Of a stretch of DNA of 64,000 nt, positions 22,253 through 32,600 are shown piece by piece. Numbering within the stretch: position 1 is the first letter of the stretch; every line of letters starts with the position of its first letter. Both the position numbers and the translations under genes were made by a program. The stretch is from the NCBI GenBank assembly GCA_963920635.1, contig OY987299.1:28288901-28352900 (forward strand), written 5' to 3'. Origin of the DNA: Pseudeuparius sepicola (Eukaryota; Arthropoda; Insecta; Coleoptera; Anthribidae). The notes beneath the pieces are model-generated. The model was not told the origin of the DNA. It saw only the letters and a list, made by a program, of their open reading frames with translations, and did no database searches.

Positions 22253-22608
22253 ATGAATAAAGAACCCCAGGAAGGAGCCAAAGCTCTATGGGCATTATAA
22301 AATACGTGAGACGGAAATCGTCCTGTATGGGCTAAATTTTGACAAAATATTTTTATATTTGACAGTTGTCACGGTGGTTTGTACTATTAGATATGTGTGT
22401 AGTTTTTCGATAAGTACTTTTTGGAGATCTATTATGGTTAGCTGTGCAGCCTACGGCTATTCCGTGACTATCAGAACAAAATGTTTGGGAGATAACATTC
22501 CATCAGTAAGTACTTTCGTAAACCGGAAACGGCATGCCGCCATATGCAGAGACTGGACCGGTCCAGCGTAAAGCCCAAATTTGCTCCTTCCTGGGGTTCT
22601 TTAGTCAT
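22253..22608 (+). mobile_element. TIR element carrying a THAP first exon
   Basis: Inverted ends share ATGA-N-TAAAGAACCCCAGG followed by AAGGAGC at left and right. The interior carries a THAP-type exon with a good splice donor (22434-22505). I read it as the deleted derivative of a transposon whose transposase starts with a THAP domain, as in P elements. No clear target duplication was found. Confidence 0.55.
22434..22505 (+). pseudogene. THAP-type first exon, second zinc cysteine lost
   Basis: 24 codons starting MVSCAAYGYS and ending GDNIPS before the donor GTAAGTAC. The THAP zinc finger starts with a Cys-X4-Cys pair; here Cys4 is kept but position 9 is Tyr. The exon at 63447 has Cys at both positions. 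No downstream exon is seen between here and the right TIR, so it cannot make a complete protein. In THAP proteins the domain binds DNA at TIRs or promoters. Confidence 0.55.
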
Positions 22609-22668
22609 AGGTACAAATACCTGCGAGCATCAACTATTTCTTGTTATGTGTAACCTGGACCAACAATA

Positions 22669-23393
22669 CAGGGTGGCCCATTTAAAACAGTCCACCTGAA
22701 ATATTTTCAATGGAAATGTTTTTTTTCCGGAAAACCCCGAGACAGGTCGATTTTGCTCTCATGGGGGACATCTTTTGACTGTAAATTCATGGCTCATCCC
22801 CCTAAACGGGGTGGCAACACCTTCAAGAATCTTAAATGGCACGGGGGGTCAAGCGGCACATCATGGGATAGGTATTTCATTGCTCTTTACAGACATGCTG
22901 AAATTTTATTTTTTTTAGTTAACATTAATGTAAAAAAAGCAATGAATGTGTCGGTGCAATAAATCGAAAAAACACTTCAAAACAGAAGTCGTGTCAATGT
23001 GACGGGTTTTATTAGAATTTTAAAGGTAGTCGCAACAAAACAGCGGATAATAACAAATAAACAGATTTCACTTTTTAGACAATTCTGGTTAGTAAAATAT
23101 CGGAAGACGACTACCTTTAAAATTCTAATAAAACCCGTCACCTTGCCACGACTTCTCTGATAAGCCTTATTTTTTGCAGTTTAATTCTGTTTTGAAGTGT
23201 TTTTTCGATTTATTGCACCGACACATTCATTGCTTTTTTTACATTAATGTTAACTCAAAAACATAAAATTTCAGCATGTTTGTAAAGAGCAATGAAATAC
23301 CTATCCAATGATGTGACACTTGACCCCCCGTGCCGTGAAAAACCATTTCCATTGAATATATTTCAGGTGGACTGTTTTAAATGGGCCACCCCG
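22669..23393. mobile_element. Foldback mariner-like MITE
   Basis: Ends CAGGGTGGCCCATTTAAAAC (left) and CGGGGTGGCCCATTTAAAAC (right, reverse complement), each next to TA. The two arms are about 300 bp and nearly mirror each other, for example AATGAATGTGTCGGTGCAAT near 22945 and its inverse near 23212. There is no transposase. Confidence 0.75.
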
Positions 23394-23395
23394 TA

Positions 23396-23570
23396 TATTA
23401 AAGACCAATGCATAGCGCTGTTTCAAGCGATCGCCACTGGCGCCACACGACAAAAAAATCGACAGGTTAGTTTAATGTTAAAAACACTATTGGTGCAGAA
23501 TCTTTTATAAAAACATGCAAATGTGTCTGTTACAATGAATTTAATAACCAATATCAAATAAAATGCTTGT
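23396..23570 (+). repeat. Copy of the sequence upstream of the 63.4-kb THAP exon
   Basis: Matches 63074-63240 in the same orientation: TATTAAAGACC, GCATAGC-CTGTTTCAAG, CCACACGAC, ATCGACAG and AACATGCAAAT in order. No THAP exon follows here. It is a truncated copy of that locus or of a shared element. Confidence 0.6.
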
Positions 23571-24239
23571 TTGTTAGCATAGAACGCATTAGATTTTTCA
23601 GTTCTTTATATAGTGGACCATTGGTTCGTTTTGGGGCTTTAAATCATTTTCTATTTTAATTTTTCAATACGTTGCAAAATATTCTTCCAATATATAATAT
23701 CTAGAATTCTCGCTTATTCAACTGGTTGAACAGATCATCCCATAGTTCCAAAATAGTGTTTATCATTCTGCAATTCACGTAATGGTCGGAGTATAGGATT
23801 TTCTTAATGTTGATGGAAATTTAAAATTTTCACAAACAAATCTACCTATCAAAACTTTTTGTCAAAACTACGAAATAATGACCGCAAAGAGAATTCGTTA
23901 CAGTAAAAAGAACATAAATGGTAATAAAGCTGGGTATTTGAAATATGCGATAAATGTTAGAAATGTCAGAAACTGACATACCTATAACCACAGAATACCC
24001 CCCTATAACCTATAATAAGTCACCATTCTTTTTTTAGGTAGCAAACAACAATGAAATATGATGGGTTTTTAATATATTATCGATCCATGTTTAACACTGT
24101 CATCTGAAGAAGATGAACATTCTTTCTCAGGAAAATAGCCAACACTTTTGATAAAATAACTCGGCATAAACTATAAGACGTGTGGGTTTGATTGCTCGTG
24201 ATGTTTAACACTGCATTTCCTTTCTCACGAAAATCGCCA
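23571..24239. other. Unassigned AT-rich interval
   Basis: Nothing recognised. Confidence 0.4.
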
Positions 24240-24800
24240 ATACTTTCGACAAACTTATTTCTGGGAGGCAAGGAGGCATCGCGTGTGGAAGGCGTCCTGG
24301 AAATGCATGAACGCCTTGCAGCTGTTCGAGAAGTTCGCACCTTTCAGAGGTGATCATGGTATGGGGCGGTATCAACATCGGCGGAAGAACTAATCTCGTT
24401 TGGTTGGAGCGGTATCTGAATTGATTATCAAAACATTATTCTTCGGCCTATTGTTGTTCCATATGCCGAAAGAGTTGGACCAAAATTTCAACTAATGCAC
24501 GACAATGCGCGTTCCCATGTGACAAGAGTCGTGCGCGAATTACTGCAAGACAATAAAATTAATGTTTTGCTTTGGCCTTCACAATCCCCTGACCTTAATC
24601 CCTCGAGCACTTATTAATATGAGATATGTTCGGACGAAGAGTTTTGGTGCAAAATATTGTGTTTCAGACTGACCAACAACTATTCGAGTGCCTTCCAAAT
24701 GAATGGAACGCCATCGAACAACATGACATTGACAACTTAATTCTGAGTATGCCTCATAGATGTAGATAGTCTAAGATCCGAACTAGAAACGACCTTCACC
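24240..24800 (+). pseudogene. Decayed Tc1-like transposase
   Basis: In shifting frames the plus strand encodes HRVW, MVWGGINIGGRT, LMHDNARSHVTR, WPSQSPDLNP, FECLPNEWNAIEQ and NLILSMPHRC. These are the ordered landmarks of a Tc1 DDE transposase from mid-domain to C-terminus. The second catalytic Asp is in HDNARSH. The acidic residue after SPDLNP is lost to a stop (TAA near 24616). Several frameshifts and stops show it is long dead. The 3-prime flank (about 24770-24850) recurs inverted at 36970-37065. Confidence 0.8.
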
Positions 24801-25013
24801 CATTTGTTTAATGGATGAAAAGTATTTTATATCAAATTTAATATATTGTAAAATGTAAAGATAAGTACATATCGCTATCACATTTATATACAGAAGAACA
24901 TTAATATCGCGTGTCTAATGACAAAAAGGCATATAATATTTTTTTATTGCTAATTACTTCAGAAGTATTAAAATAATAGAATAAAAAATAAATGAAAAAA
25001 AGGCCTATTGGAA

Positions 25014-25645
25014 AAATAGTTATTTATGTACCAAGGCACTGAAGTTCAACTTTTTATGACTCATGTGGAGTTTAGTTGCTGAGGCCTCTGGCCGAGGCAA
25101 ATAAACCACATGAGTCATAAAAAGAACTTCAGTGCCGAGGTACATATTATATTTTTCTTGAAATCGGAAAAAAAAAAGTTTTATTAGGCAAGAAAATAAT
25201 AATAAAGGGATCACCCGTCCACGAACCGACTACGCACGGCGTTGCTTGACTTTACCGATCGCTCTACCTAGGACAAGTATAATGATGTACGGCACCTTCT
25301 GACAGAAAAACCAAACTGCTGCTTCTTGTGCAGCCTACACAACAAATCTATTGATTTTCAAATTTACTAAAATATGTATACTGAAGGATTGCGCTTCTAT
25401 AGGAAACAATTTCGCAATGTGTACGAAAAGTTAAATGAGCCTTTATCGGCCGGGTTTTGAATATTTGGTCACTTTTGACGGGCGATTTCTCCGCGTCTGA
25501 CGTTTGATGTTTACATCTCGCCAAGGCCTACTTATTGAAAAAATCGTACAATAATGGGCTACATTATTGTACGATTTCTGTGCTTTTAATGACGATTTTG
25601 GGACATTTTAATGCCGATTTCAAGAAAATATATTTCAATTTCTTT
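25014..25645 (-). repeat. 5S-like dispersed repeat, copy 1
   Basis: Nearly identical to 43035-43660 and 43955-44737. It starts with ATAGTTATTTATGTACCAAG and a large hairpin (arms AAGTTC...CATGTGG and its inverse up to about 25145). At 25207-25278 the minus strand resembles the internal control region of 5S rRNA (GATCGGTAAAGTCAAGCAACG ... GGACGGGTGATC). The end near 25540-25580 holds a TCGTACAATAATG hairpin. There is no ORF. This copy lacks the right-hand terminal repeat seen in copy 3. Confidence 0.75.
25207..25278 (-). ncRNA. 5S rRNA-like block
   Basis: Read on the minus strand, AAGTCAAGCAACG corresponds to 5S box A and GGACGGGTGATC to box C, with matching spacing. By hand about 60 percent of 57 positions match an insect 5S from memory without gaps. 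It is a 5S-derived promoter-like block inside a repeat, not a functional 5S gene. Confidence 0.45.
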
Positions 25646-26747
25646 TATTGTAAGAATATTGGTATTCATTTGAAGTGATTTCAAAACGATTAAGCAAAAA
25701 CAATTTTTTATACGCCTTTTGGCTCCTACGGTATATATAGCATATTTATATCTTTTTGGCATTAGGCACGCGATATGTTGTACAGCCACATAAAAAATTA
25801 TATTATATTATTATTTAATATATTACATATTTATCGTTGTTTTCTCAACTCTAATGCCAGTTGCTCCAAAATAATGTTTAGTATTTACTAATGTATCGCT
25901 ATCCTTCTCTGTTGCATGAACAAATAGCATGCGCGCTCTCTTTCATCTGGCGGTCTTGTCGCTCGTAGGTGCAATGTAGTGTCCTCTTCTATCGCATGGG
26001 ATAGTTAGCTCGGACCTCTTTGTCGTAACTTACATACGCATAAAATTTTCACCTTTTAAAACTCGACAACCGTCATTCAGGCCAGATTTTTTACAGACAA
26101 CCCTATATTATCGTATTCGCAATTAAATAGTGCCAGGGGGGGGCAGGCAGGACGTTGCCCTGCCTGAACCACAAGTTCACCGTTCACCTCACCAGAGCCG
26201 TAGATAAGGCGCTTCTTCATTGAAAAAAAAATGACGAAAAGACAGGATAATTTTTAATTTATTATATTTCATTTAAACTGAATTTGTCCTTAAATTTTCA
26301 AAAAAAAAAAATTGCCTGCGGCGCATTTTAGTGAGCACTTACCTTTAAGTAATCTTTTTATTACCCGCTTAAAAACAATAATCTTTATTCCCCATCTTCA
26401 AACAAATTTCAATTTACCTATAACTTCAACACTGGTCAGAAAATGAGTGTGCAAAAATTATAGACATAATAATAATGTGGCCCTTTGAAAGAATATGATA
26501 ATGTATACCTACATGGTATAGGGCACTATATGAGTACTTTTATTTTTACTTCCATATCACAAAAGCGTGTTCAGTGTTGTTATTGATAATTACTGGATTT
26601 TTGTCAGTTAAAAATTAACACTAAAATAGAACATTGTTACCACTTTTGTCCACTCTATGAATAACAGAGTATTTTTGTTTCTTGCAAAAATGATTATGGG
26701 TCCGCATAATTAGCAAAAAAAATTACCATTGCCGTAAAATTTTATTA
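25646..26747. other. Unassigned interval left of the retrovirus
   Basis: Around 26130-26210 a G run followed by GCAGGCAGG...CCTGCCTGAACC resembles the segment at 36550-36680 (CAGCCCTGACAGG, GCCCTGCCTGAA), so both flanks of the retrovirus hold pieces of a similar older repeat. No gene is seen. Confidence 0.35.
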
Positions 26748-26751
26748 TACA

Positions 26752-27168
26752 TGTTACGCGGACCGAGCGGTAAATAACTTTTTAAAAAATTATTTTTTTT
26801 CACTTGGTTTTTATTTTATAATTATTACAAGAACCCTTTTTTTTTTTTTTACAATTGAACTGGATTTAATAATTGTTGGAAAAAATTGAACAATCGAACT
26901 GGACTGAACAATGAATGCTAATAATAATGATTGTCTGTTGTGTGTTACTGTTAACTATTGCCGCCGAATGGCATCAGAGGCTTTTATAGCCTTTTGGTGC
27001 TTGGTAAGGGAAATGCTAGAAGCGCGAGATTTTTCCAGAGAGTCTTGGAACGGATGTGGAGTCTGTGTAATAGAAGAAGTCGAAGTTTGCAGAAATTTAA
27101 GAAGCGTGATAACGTATTTATTTGAGACGTAGTTTCTGTGATTAGTTAGCGTATTTTCTGATATAACA
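26752..27168 (-). repeat. 3-prime LTR of the retrovirus
   Basis: 417 bp, TGTTACGCGG to CTGATATAACA on the plus strand. It is identical to the right LTR except for 14 rather than 13 T in one run. Minus-strand signals: TATAAAAG at about 26981-26988 and AATAAA at 26810-26815. The 73-codon plus-strand ORF inside is antisense to the element and I do not consider it a gene. Confidence 0.97.
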
Positions 27169-27170
27169 AT

Positions 27171-27182
27171 TGCTTTCCCCTT
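27171..27182 (-). other. Polypurine tract
   Basis: The minus strand reads AAGGGGAAAGCA, two bases before the 3-prime LTR. This is the expected primer for plus-strand DNA synthesis. Confidence 0.85.
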
Positions 27183-27415
27183 ATTGAAAAAGATGATGCC
27201 ATGCAGCAGCTTTTTATAATAATAATATAAAATATACAATAATTGAACAATATAAGGTTATAAAATAGTACCTAAGATAAGATAATAGGGCTATTGGTTA
27301 CAATATAAAATAGTTACATAGGTTAGTATAAAATAATAACTAAATTGATAATAATAAGGTAAAAGTATCGGTTAATTATAGGACAGCTTAATACTAGAGA
27401 CAAGTTTGTTTAGAC
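27183..27415 (-). other. Untranslated stretch between env and PPT
   Basis: AT-rich non-coding sequence inside the retrovirus; no ORF of note. Confidence 0.5.
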
Positions 27416-29300
27416 TTAAGCTACGTTTTTATTAGTATTTAGTTCAACCTCCTCAAAGGTTTCATTTAGTTTTTCTTTAAAAGATCGTCTTTTCGACGGG
27501 ATAAATCTTTGAAATATTTTATCTGTTTTTGGAGACTTCGGATTTTGGTTATCATTAGTGATTCTTATTTTAAAATCCTTAAAGCTACCTTTCTTTTTAC
27601 ATTTACAAAATATATACAATATGATCAATAATATTAATAAAACAATTACGAAGTAGGTGAACCAGGGGTAGTATTTTTGAGAATAAGGTTCGTTTATCAA
27701 GTCATCTAACTGTTTCGAATATTCATTAAGTTTATGTTTTGCAACGTCTAAATCTTCATAATTTATGTTGTTTATTTTTAAGGGCTTTAGTTTTGGAATT
27801 TGTGTCTGAATGTTATTTGGTAACTTTTCACAACATTCGTAAGGTACCATAATTGGATGAAAGCTATAATTTATGTTTGAGACTTCTTGATTTTGAGATT
27901 TTATATAAATATCACCAATATATGCAAAACAATCGTCCTTTAGAGTTAAAATATAGTTACTTTTAATGGTATCTGAAATAACCATGTTTTCTTTACATTT
28001 TATGGTGATAGGAGTTTCGTCTATACTTATTATTAACCAAACATTTTCTTGTAGGAATTGAACATTGTATCCTCTAAAATCTACGACCATGTTTTCACAG
28101 GTAGAGGGTAATTGCATTTGGAATTTAAATAATTGCGCTTCACACGCAGAACTGGAAACAACAGGTGTTGCTATTAAATGTTTACAAATTTTTATGTTGT
28201 CTTGTAAATCTTTACATTTGTCTATATCAGAAACAATAACAAATTTACTAGAATCTTCATTTCTTGCGATATACTTTTTCTCATTTGGAAATAGCATATG
28301 GTACAGTTGGGTTCGATTGTCTTTTATGGGAATAGGATATAAGCGGAACATTATGAAATTTTCTGGCTCTGTTAGTGGAATCTCTATTGCGAAAACTACC
28401 TTTGTGTCTGTCTGAAAGGCTTTGAGTTCAATTATTCCAAAATAATTTGAGATAAGAGTTGGAAAGACTGGTAATGGTAAGTGATTCCTTTGTAAATTTT
28501 CTGATATGTAACGTAATTGATTAATAAAATCATTTGGAGTTATAATTGAAGTGTGCATTATATTTAAACGAGAAAATGTAATTGAATTCAAAATATCGTT
28601 TAATGTAAGTTCAATAAAAGAATATGATGCCATTAGTTGTTCTGCAATTTCAAAAATTTGTAATTTTGATTCATAAAAACTTAAATCATCAACAATGTTA
28701 TAAATACTTTCTTCAATTTTGATTATGTCTTCGTTAAACGTTTCTTCGTCTATCTGCAAATTTCTTAAAGTTTCATTGAAATTCTTTATAACCGATGTGG
28801 TTACTGAGATTTGATTTTTCATTAAATTTTCAATTCTAGTTTCATCTTTACTTATTTTTTCTATACAATCATTAAAATATTGTCCATCAGAAGCGTCAAG
28901 GTTACCAGTCAAGAATTTAAAAATACTTCCAATACCATTTACTAGACCACGTTTTGACCTGGTAGGCACGTCAAATTCTAATTCCTTAAATTTATTTTCT
29001 ATATCGTTTGAAATTTGGTTTAAGAGGCTAAGATGAGTTTCAACTTCAGACTTAAAGGCTTTCATTCGATTATTAGGAGCTGATGCTAACCTATATAAAT
29101 TTTCTAATATAACATTATTTTTCTCAAAATTTTCTTTAAGTGTTGCCGTATCTTTATAAGTTAAAATTGTCCATTTGTCATTCGAGATTTTTACATCAAA
29201 TATTTCGTGATAGTATAAGCCTATAGTGTTTTTTATTGGTTCCAATTTGTATTGGTGATTTTCGAGGGGTATTCCTAAAATCATGGCACATTGTAACAAT
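27416..29300 (-). CDS. env: Retroviral envelope glycoprotein, baculovirus F-like
   Basis: The open frame of about 627 codons follows a splice acceptor (TTCTCTTTTCAG ending at 29301). A furin-type site RSKR lies at residues 114-117 and is followed by the hydrophobic fusion peptide GLVNGIGSIF, as in errantivirus Env and baculovirus F proteins. A transmembrane segment spans about residues 546-565 (FVIVLLILLIILYIF), followed by a basic cytoplasmic tail of about 60 residues. The role is membrane fusion and infectivity. The first in-frame ATG is at 29284; the frame is open to the acceptor but has a stop just upstream of it, so expression depends on a spliced RNA. The N-terminal hydrophobic stretch is short for a signal peptide, so an upstream exon may add residues. 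No stop or frameshift is seen. Confidence 0.93.
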
Positions 29301-29303
29301 CTG
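29301..29303 (-). promoter_or_regulatory. 3-prime splice site for env
   Basis: The minus strand reads a T-rich tract then TTTTCAG, followed by ATTGTTACAATGT. The CAG is here. It parallels the acceptor at 29633-29635, which is followed by the same word TTACAATGT in the same phase. Confidence 0.7.
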
Positions 29304-29340
29304 AAAAGAGAAAATTTAAACTTGTATTATTGAGAAGGAA

Positions 29341-29632
29341 TTAATTGCTTATTTTTCTTTTATTTTTTCGAACTTTTTCCCGTTGTTCCTTTAAAAATCT
29401 ATCTATTTCTGCTTCTAAATCTTCTGGAGTGATTTGTTCCGGTGGTATTTTGATTGGTGTATATTTTATAGTAATTTTATTATTTTCAACTACGCGTTCC
29501 CTCTTAAATTTCATTAGTTTTTCAAATTTTACTTTTCTTTGATTTTTATTTAAGGATATTTTTATTCTTTTAGGACCTATATACGGTTCGGATTCAAGTT
29601 GATCTCTTAAATTGATGATACATTGTAACGAC
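29341..29632 (-). CDS. Small basic accessory ORF with CHTOP-like C-terminal motif
   Basis: A 96-codon open frame with no in-frame ATG until codon 40, starting directly after a good splice acceptor (TTTCCTTCCAG) just past the end of pol. It is rich in Lys/Arg (GPKRIKISLNKNQRKVKF; tail EKVRKNKRK). Residues about 66-79, ITPEDLEAEIDRFL, match the pattern of the FoP/CHTOP and ALYREF UAP56-binding motif (L-D/E-x-E/Q-L/I-D-x-Y/F-M/L). Those are host mRNA export adaptors. I infer an RNA-binding protein that recruits the export machinery to unspliced viral RNA. Its own initiation codon would come from the upstream exon. It is a coding inference from frame, acceptor and motif, without homologs checked. 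Confidence 0.65.
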
Positions 29633-29635
29633 CTG
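29633..29635 (-). promoter_or_regulatory. 3-prime splice site for the accessory ORF
   Basis: The minus strand reads CATTTTTCCTTTCCTTCCAG then GTCGTTACAATGT. It lies 35 nt beyond the pol stop codon. Phase and downstream word are shared with the env acceptor, which suggests that one donor serves both. Confidence 0.65.
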
Positions 29636-29669
29636 GAAGGAAAGGAAAAATGAAAAAAAAAAAAATTTT

Positions 29670-32600
29670 TTATTCAACTTCTTGAGATTGTTTTTTGTTA
29701 TCTTCATTCTCGTAGTATCTTTTTAGCATGTCAAAATTCACCTTACTAGTTTGCTCAGTGAGAGGGTTATAAATTAGAGCAGAATTCCTATAAATTTCTC
29801 GAATTTCGAAGGGGCCGTTAAATTTATTAGCTAATTTATTTTTGATTTGCGATTGTTTAACCCATACCTTTTCGCCTACATTGAACTCATGCTGTTCTGA
29901 TATCGTTTTGTCGAAGCGCACTTTTGCTTTCTGCTTTTTAAGGTCTGTTCGAGCGCGTGCTATATTATAATAATGTTTCATTTTTGAACTCAGGTCACGC
30001 ACGTATTTTGTTATCAGCTGTTCCTCGCTGTATAAGGTTTCTGGGTGTCTAGATGATGTGTGTCCGAATATTAATTCGTATGGAGTATAGCCGTGGGTGT
30101 TATTTATAGAGTTATTATAACACACGCATGCGTATGGGAGCAGTTGTAAGGGGTGTTCACCTGGTGTTTCGAGGGTCATAGATCTAATCATTTCTAATAA
30201 TGTGGCGTGAAACCTTTCAAGAGAACCGTTCGATTGAGGGTGATTTATAGACGAATATGTTAGTTTTATATTATACAATTTACAAAGGTCGCTCATAATT
30301 TGGTTATTAAATTCCTTACCGCTATCGCAGTGTATTCGCATAGGGGCACCGTAGTGTTGGATATAAAAAATGACTTTATCTGCCACTTCTCTAGCCGTTT
30401 TGTTCTGTAAAGGATATGCTTGGGTAAATTTGCTTAGTTCGTCCCTAATGGTTAGTACTAAATGTTTTGTGGGGATTTCTAAAATATCTAGGTTGATTCT
30501 TTCGAAAGGGGCCTTAGGCGTTTCCGTAATAACTAATGGATTTGATAAATTTTTTCGACATATTTTTGCTTTTTGACAAATCTCGCATCGTTTAATGAAA
30601 TTTTCTACGTCTTTAGTTAGACCAGGCCAATTGTATTTTACTCGGATTCTTCTTATAGTCTCGTTAATTCCTCGATGGAAATTTGCTTTTCCTGAATGGT
30701 AATTGTCTATTATAATTGGTATTTGATCTTCGTCAGGTTTCTGAACTACGTCTTGACATACTACAAGGTTTAAATTAATTTCAGCGAATATATAGCTAAA
30801 TATTTCGAAAATAGGTAGTTCTACGTTATTTTCTATGTGGTACGTTTTGGATTCTTCGAATACATGTTTACATTGAAATAATGATATGAATAAAACTTGA
30901 ACAGCTGACTCGAAGTCATAGGGTAAAGGAATTAAATAATATTTTCGATTTTTGACTGACTGACTAGTTACGACGTTAACTTGATTTTGACTAAAGTCTG
31001 GGTTAAGTTCAAGAATATCTTCAAGAAGTTTTTCATGAAAATCAGTAATTTTGTCTTGCTGTAAAAATATAACAATATCCTTATGAGACTTATCTAATAG
31101 TTGAGAATTGGAGGATTGTATTTTAGAAAAATCTATTATTGATTGAGTTTTATATAAATTTATGAATCTTGTGAATTCTCTTGCTATAGTTTCTAAATCG
31201 ACATTAATTTCTTCCCGCGGGTTTTCGACATTCGAAGGTCCTGCCAATGGACTTAAACCAGTATGAAATATGTGATTAATTTTAATCCTTGATAAAGCGT
31301 CTGCGTTTTTGTTAATTCTTCCAGGCTTGTACAAAATTTCGTAGTTATAGTCTTCCATTTTTAATCTCCATCTTGCTAAACGTGAACCGGGATCTTTTAC
31401 ATTAAATAAATAGGTTAAAGGACGATGATCAGTAACTAGTTTGAATTTTCTACCATAAATATATGGCCTAAAGGTCTTACATGCCCAGAGTATTGCCAAA
31501 AGTTCTTTCTCGATAGTACTGTATTTTGATTCTGCCGAGTTTAGAGTTCTGGAAGCATAAGCTATCGGGAGATCCTTTCCTATCGTTCCTTGTGACAGGA
31601 CGGCTCCTACGGCTAAGTCTGATGCGTCGGTAGTGATTATAAAAGGTTCCTCAAAATTGGGATAAATTAAAATTGGACTTTTGGTTAAAATATCTTTAAG
31701 TTGAGAAAACGAATTTTCGCAATTTATATCGAAGTTAAATGGAACGTCTTTCTTTAGTAGGCTTGTCATTGGTTTTGCAATTTTCGCGAATTCTGGTATG
31801 AATCTTCTATAGTAGCCGGCTAGGCCTAAAAAGGATTTAATATCTTTTGGATTTTTAGGTTGAGGAAAATTTACTACCGCTTTAATCTTTTCAGGATTCG
31901 GTTTTACGCCATCTTTAGTTACGACATGCCCTAAGTATGCCACTTCTTTTCTTAAAAACTCACATTTATCCGGTTGAATTTTCAAATTCGCTACGCGTAG
32001 TCTATCGAATACTTCAGATATTCTAGAGATATGCTCTTTAATTGTAGCAGAGTAAATTATAATATCGTCCATATACACTAAACAACGTTCATTCTGTATA
32101 CCTGTCAAAATATTATCTACCACCCTCTGAAACGTTGAGGGGGCGTTCTTGAGCCCGAATGGCATCCTAGTAAATTCAAAATGGCCGTTTTCTACTGAGA
32201 AAGCTGTTTTTTCTATGTCTTCTGTTTGTATTTCTATTTGGTGGAATCCGGAAGCTAAATCTAGGGTTGAAAAGTATTGACACCTGCCTAGTTGGTCTAA
32301 GAGATCATTTATATTCGGTAATGGATATTTATCGTCTATTGTGAGCTCATTTAATTTCCTATAATCTATCACAACTCGCCATTTTTGCTTATTACTGGCG
32401 TCCATTTTTTTTGGTACCACCCAAACGGGGGAACTCCATGGGCTAATTGAAGGTTTTATTATTCCTTGATCTAACATTTCTGAGATTTGCCTTTTAACTT
32501 CTGTTTTGTGAATGTGAGGGTATCTATAGGATTTTGTATATACAGGTTTTGCATTATTAGTGTCGATCCGATGTTTTATTTGATTAGTAAAGGTCAATCT

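Noticed and set aside
26911..27132. 73-codon ORF on the plus strand in both LTRs
   Set aside because: It is antisense to the retrovirus, spans the minus-strand TATA region and has no recognisable domain. Its duplication is explained by the LTRs.
28065..28415. 116-codon plus-strand ORF inside env
   Set aside because: It is antisense to a clear env gene; amino-acid content is that of a reverse-frame shadow.
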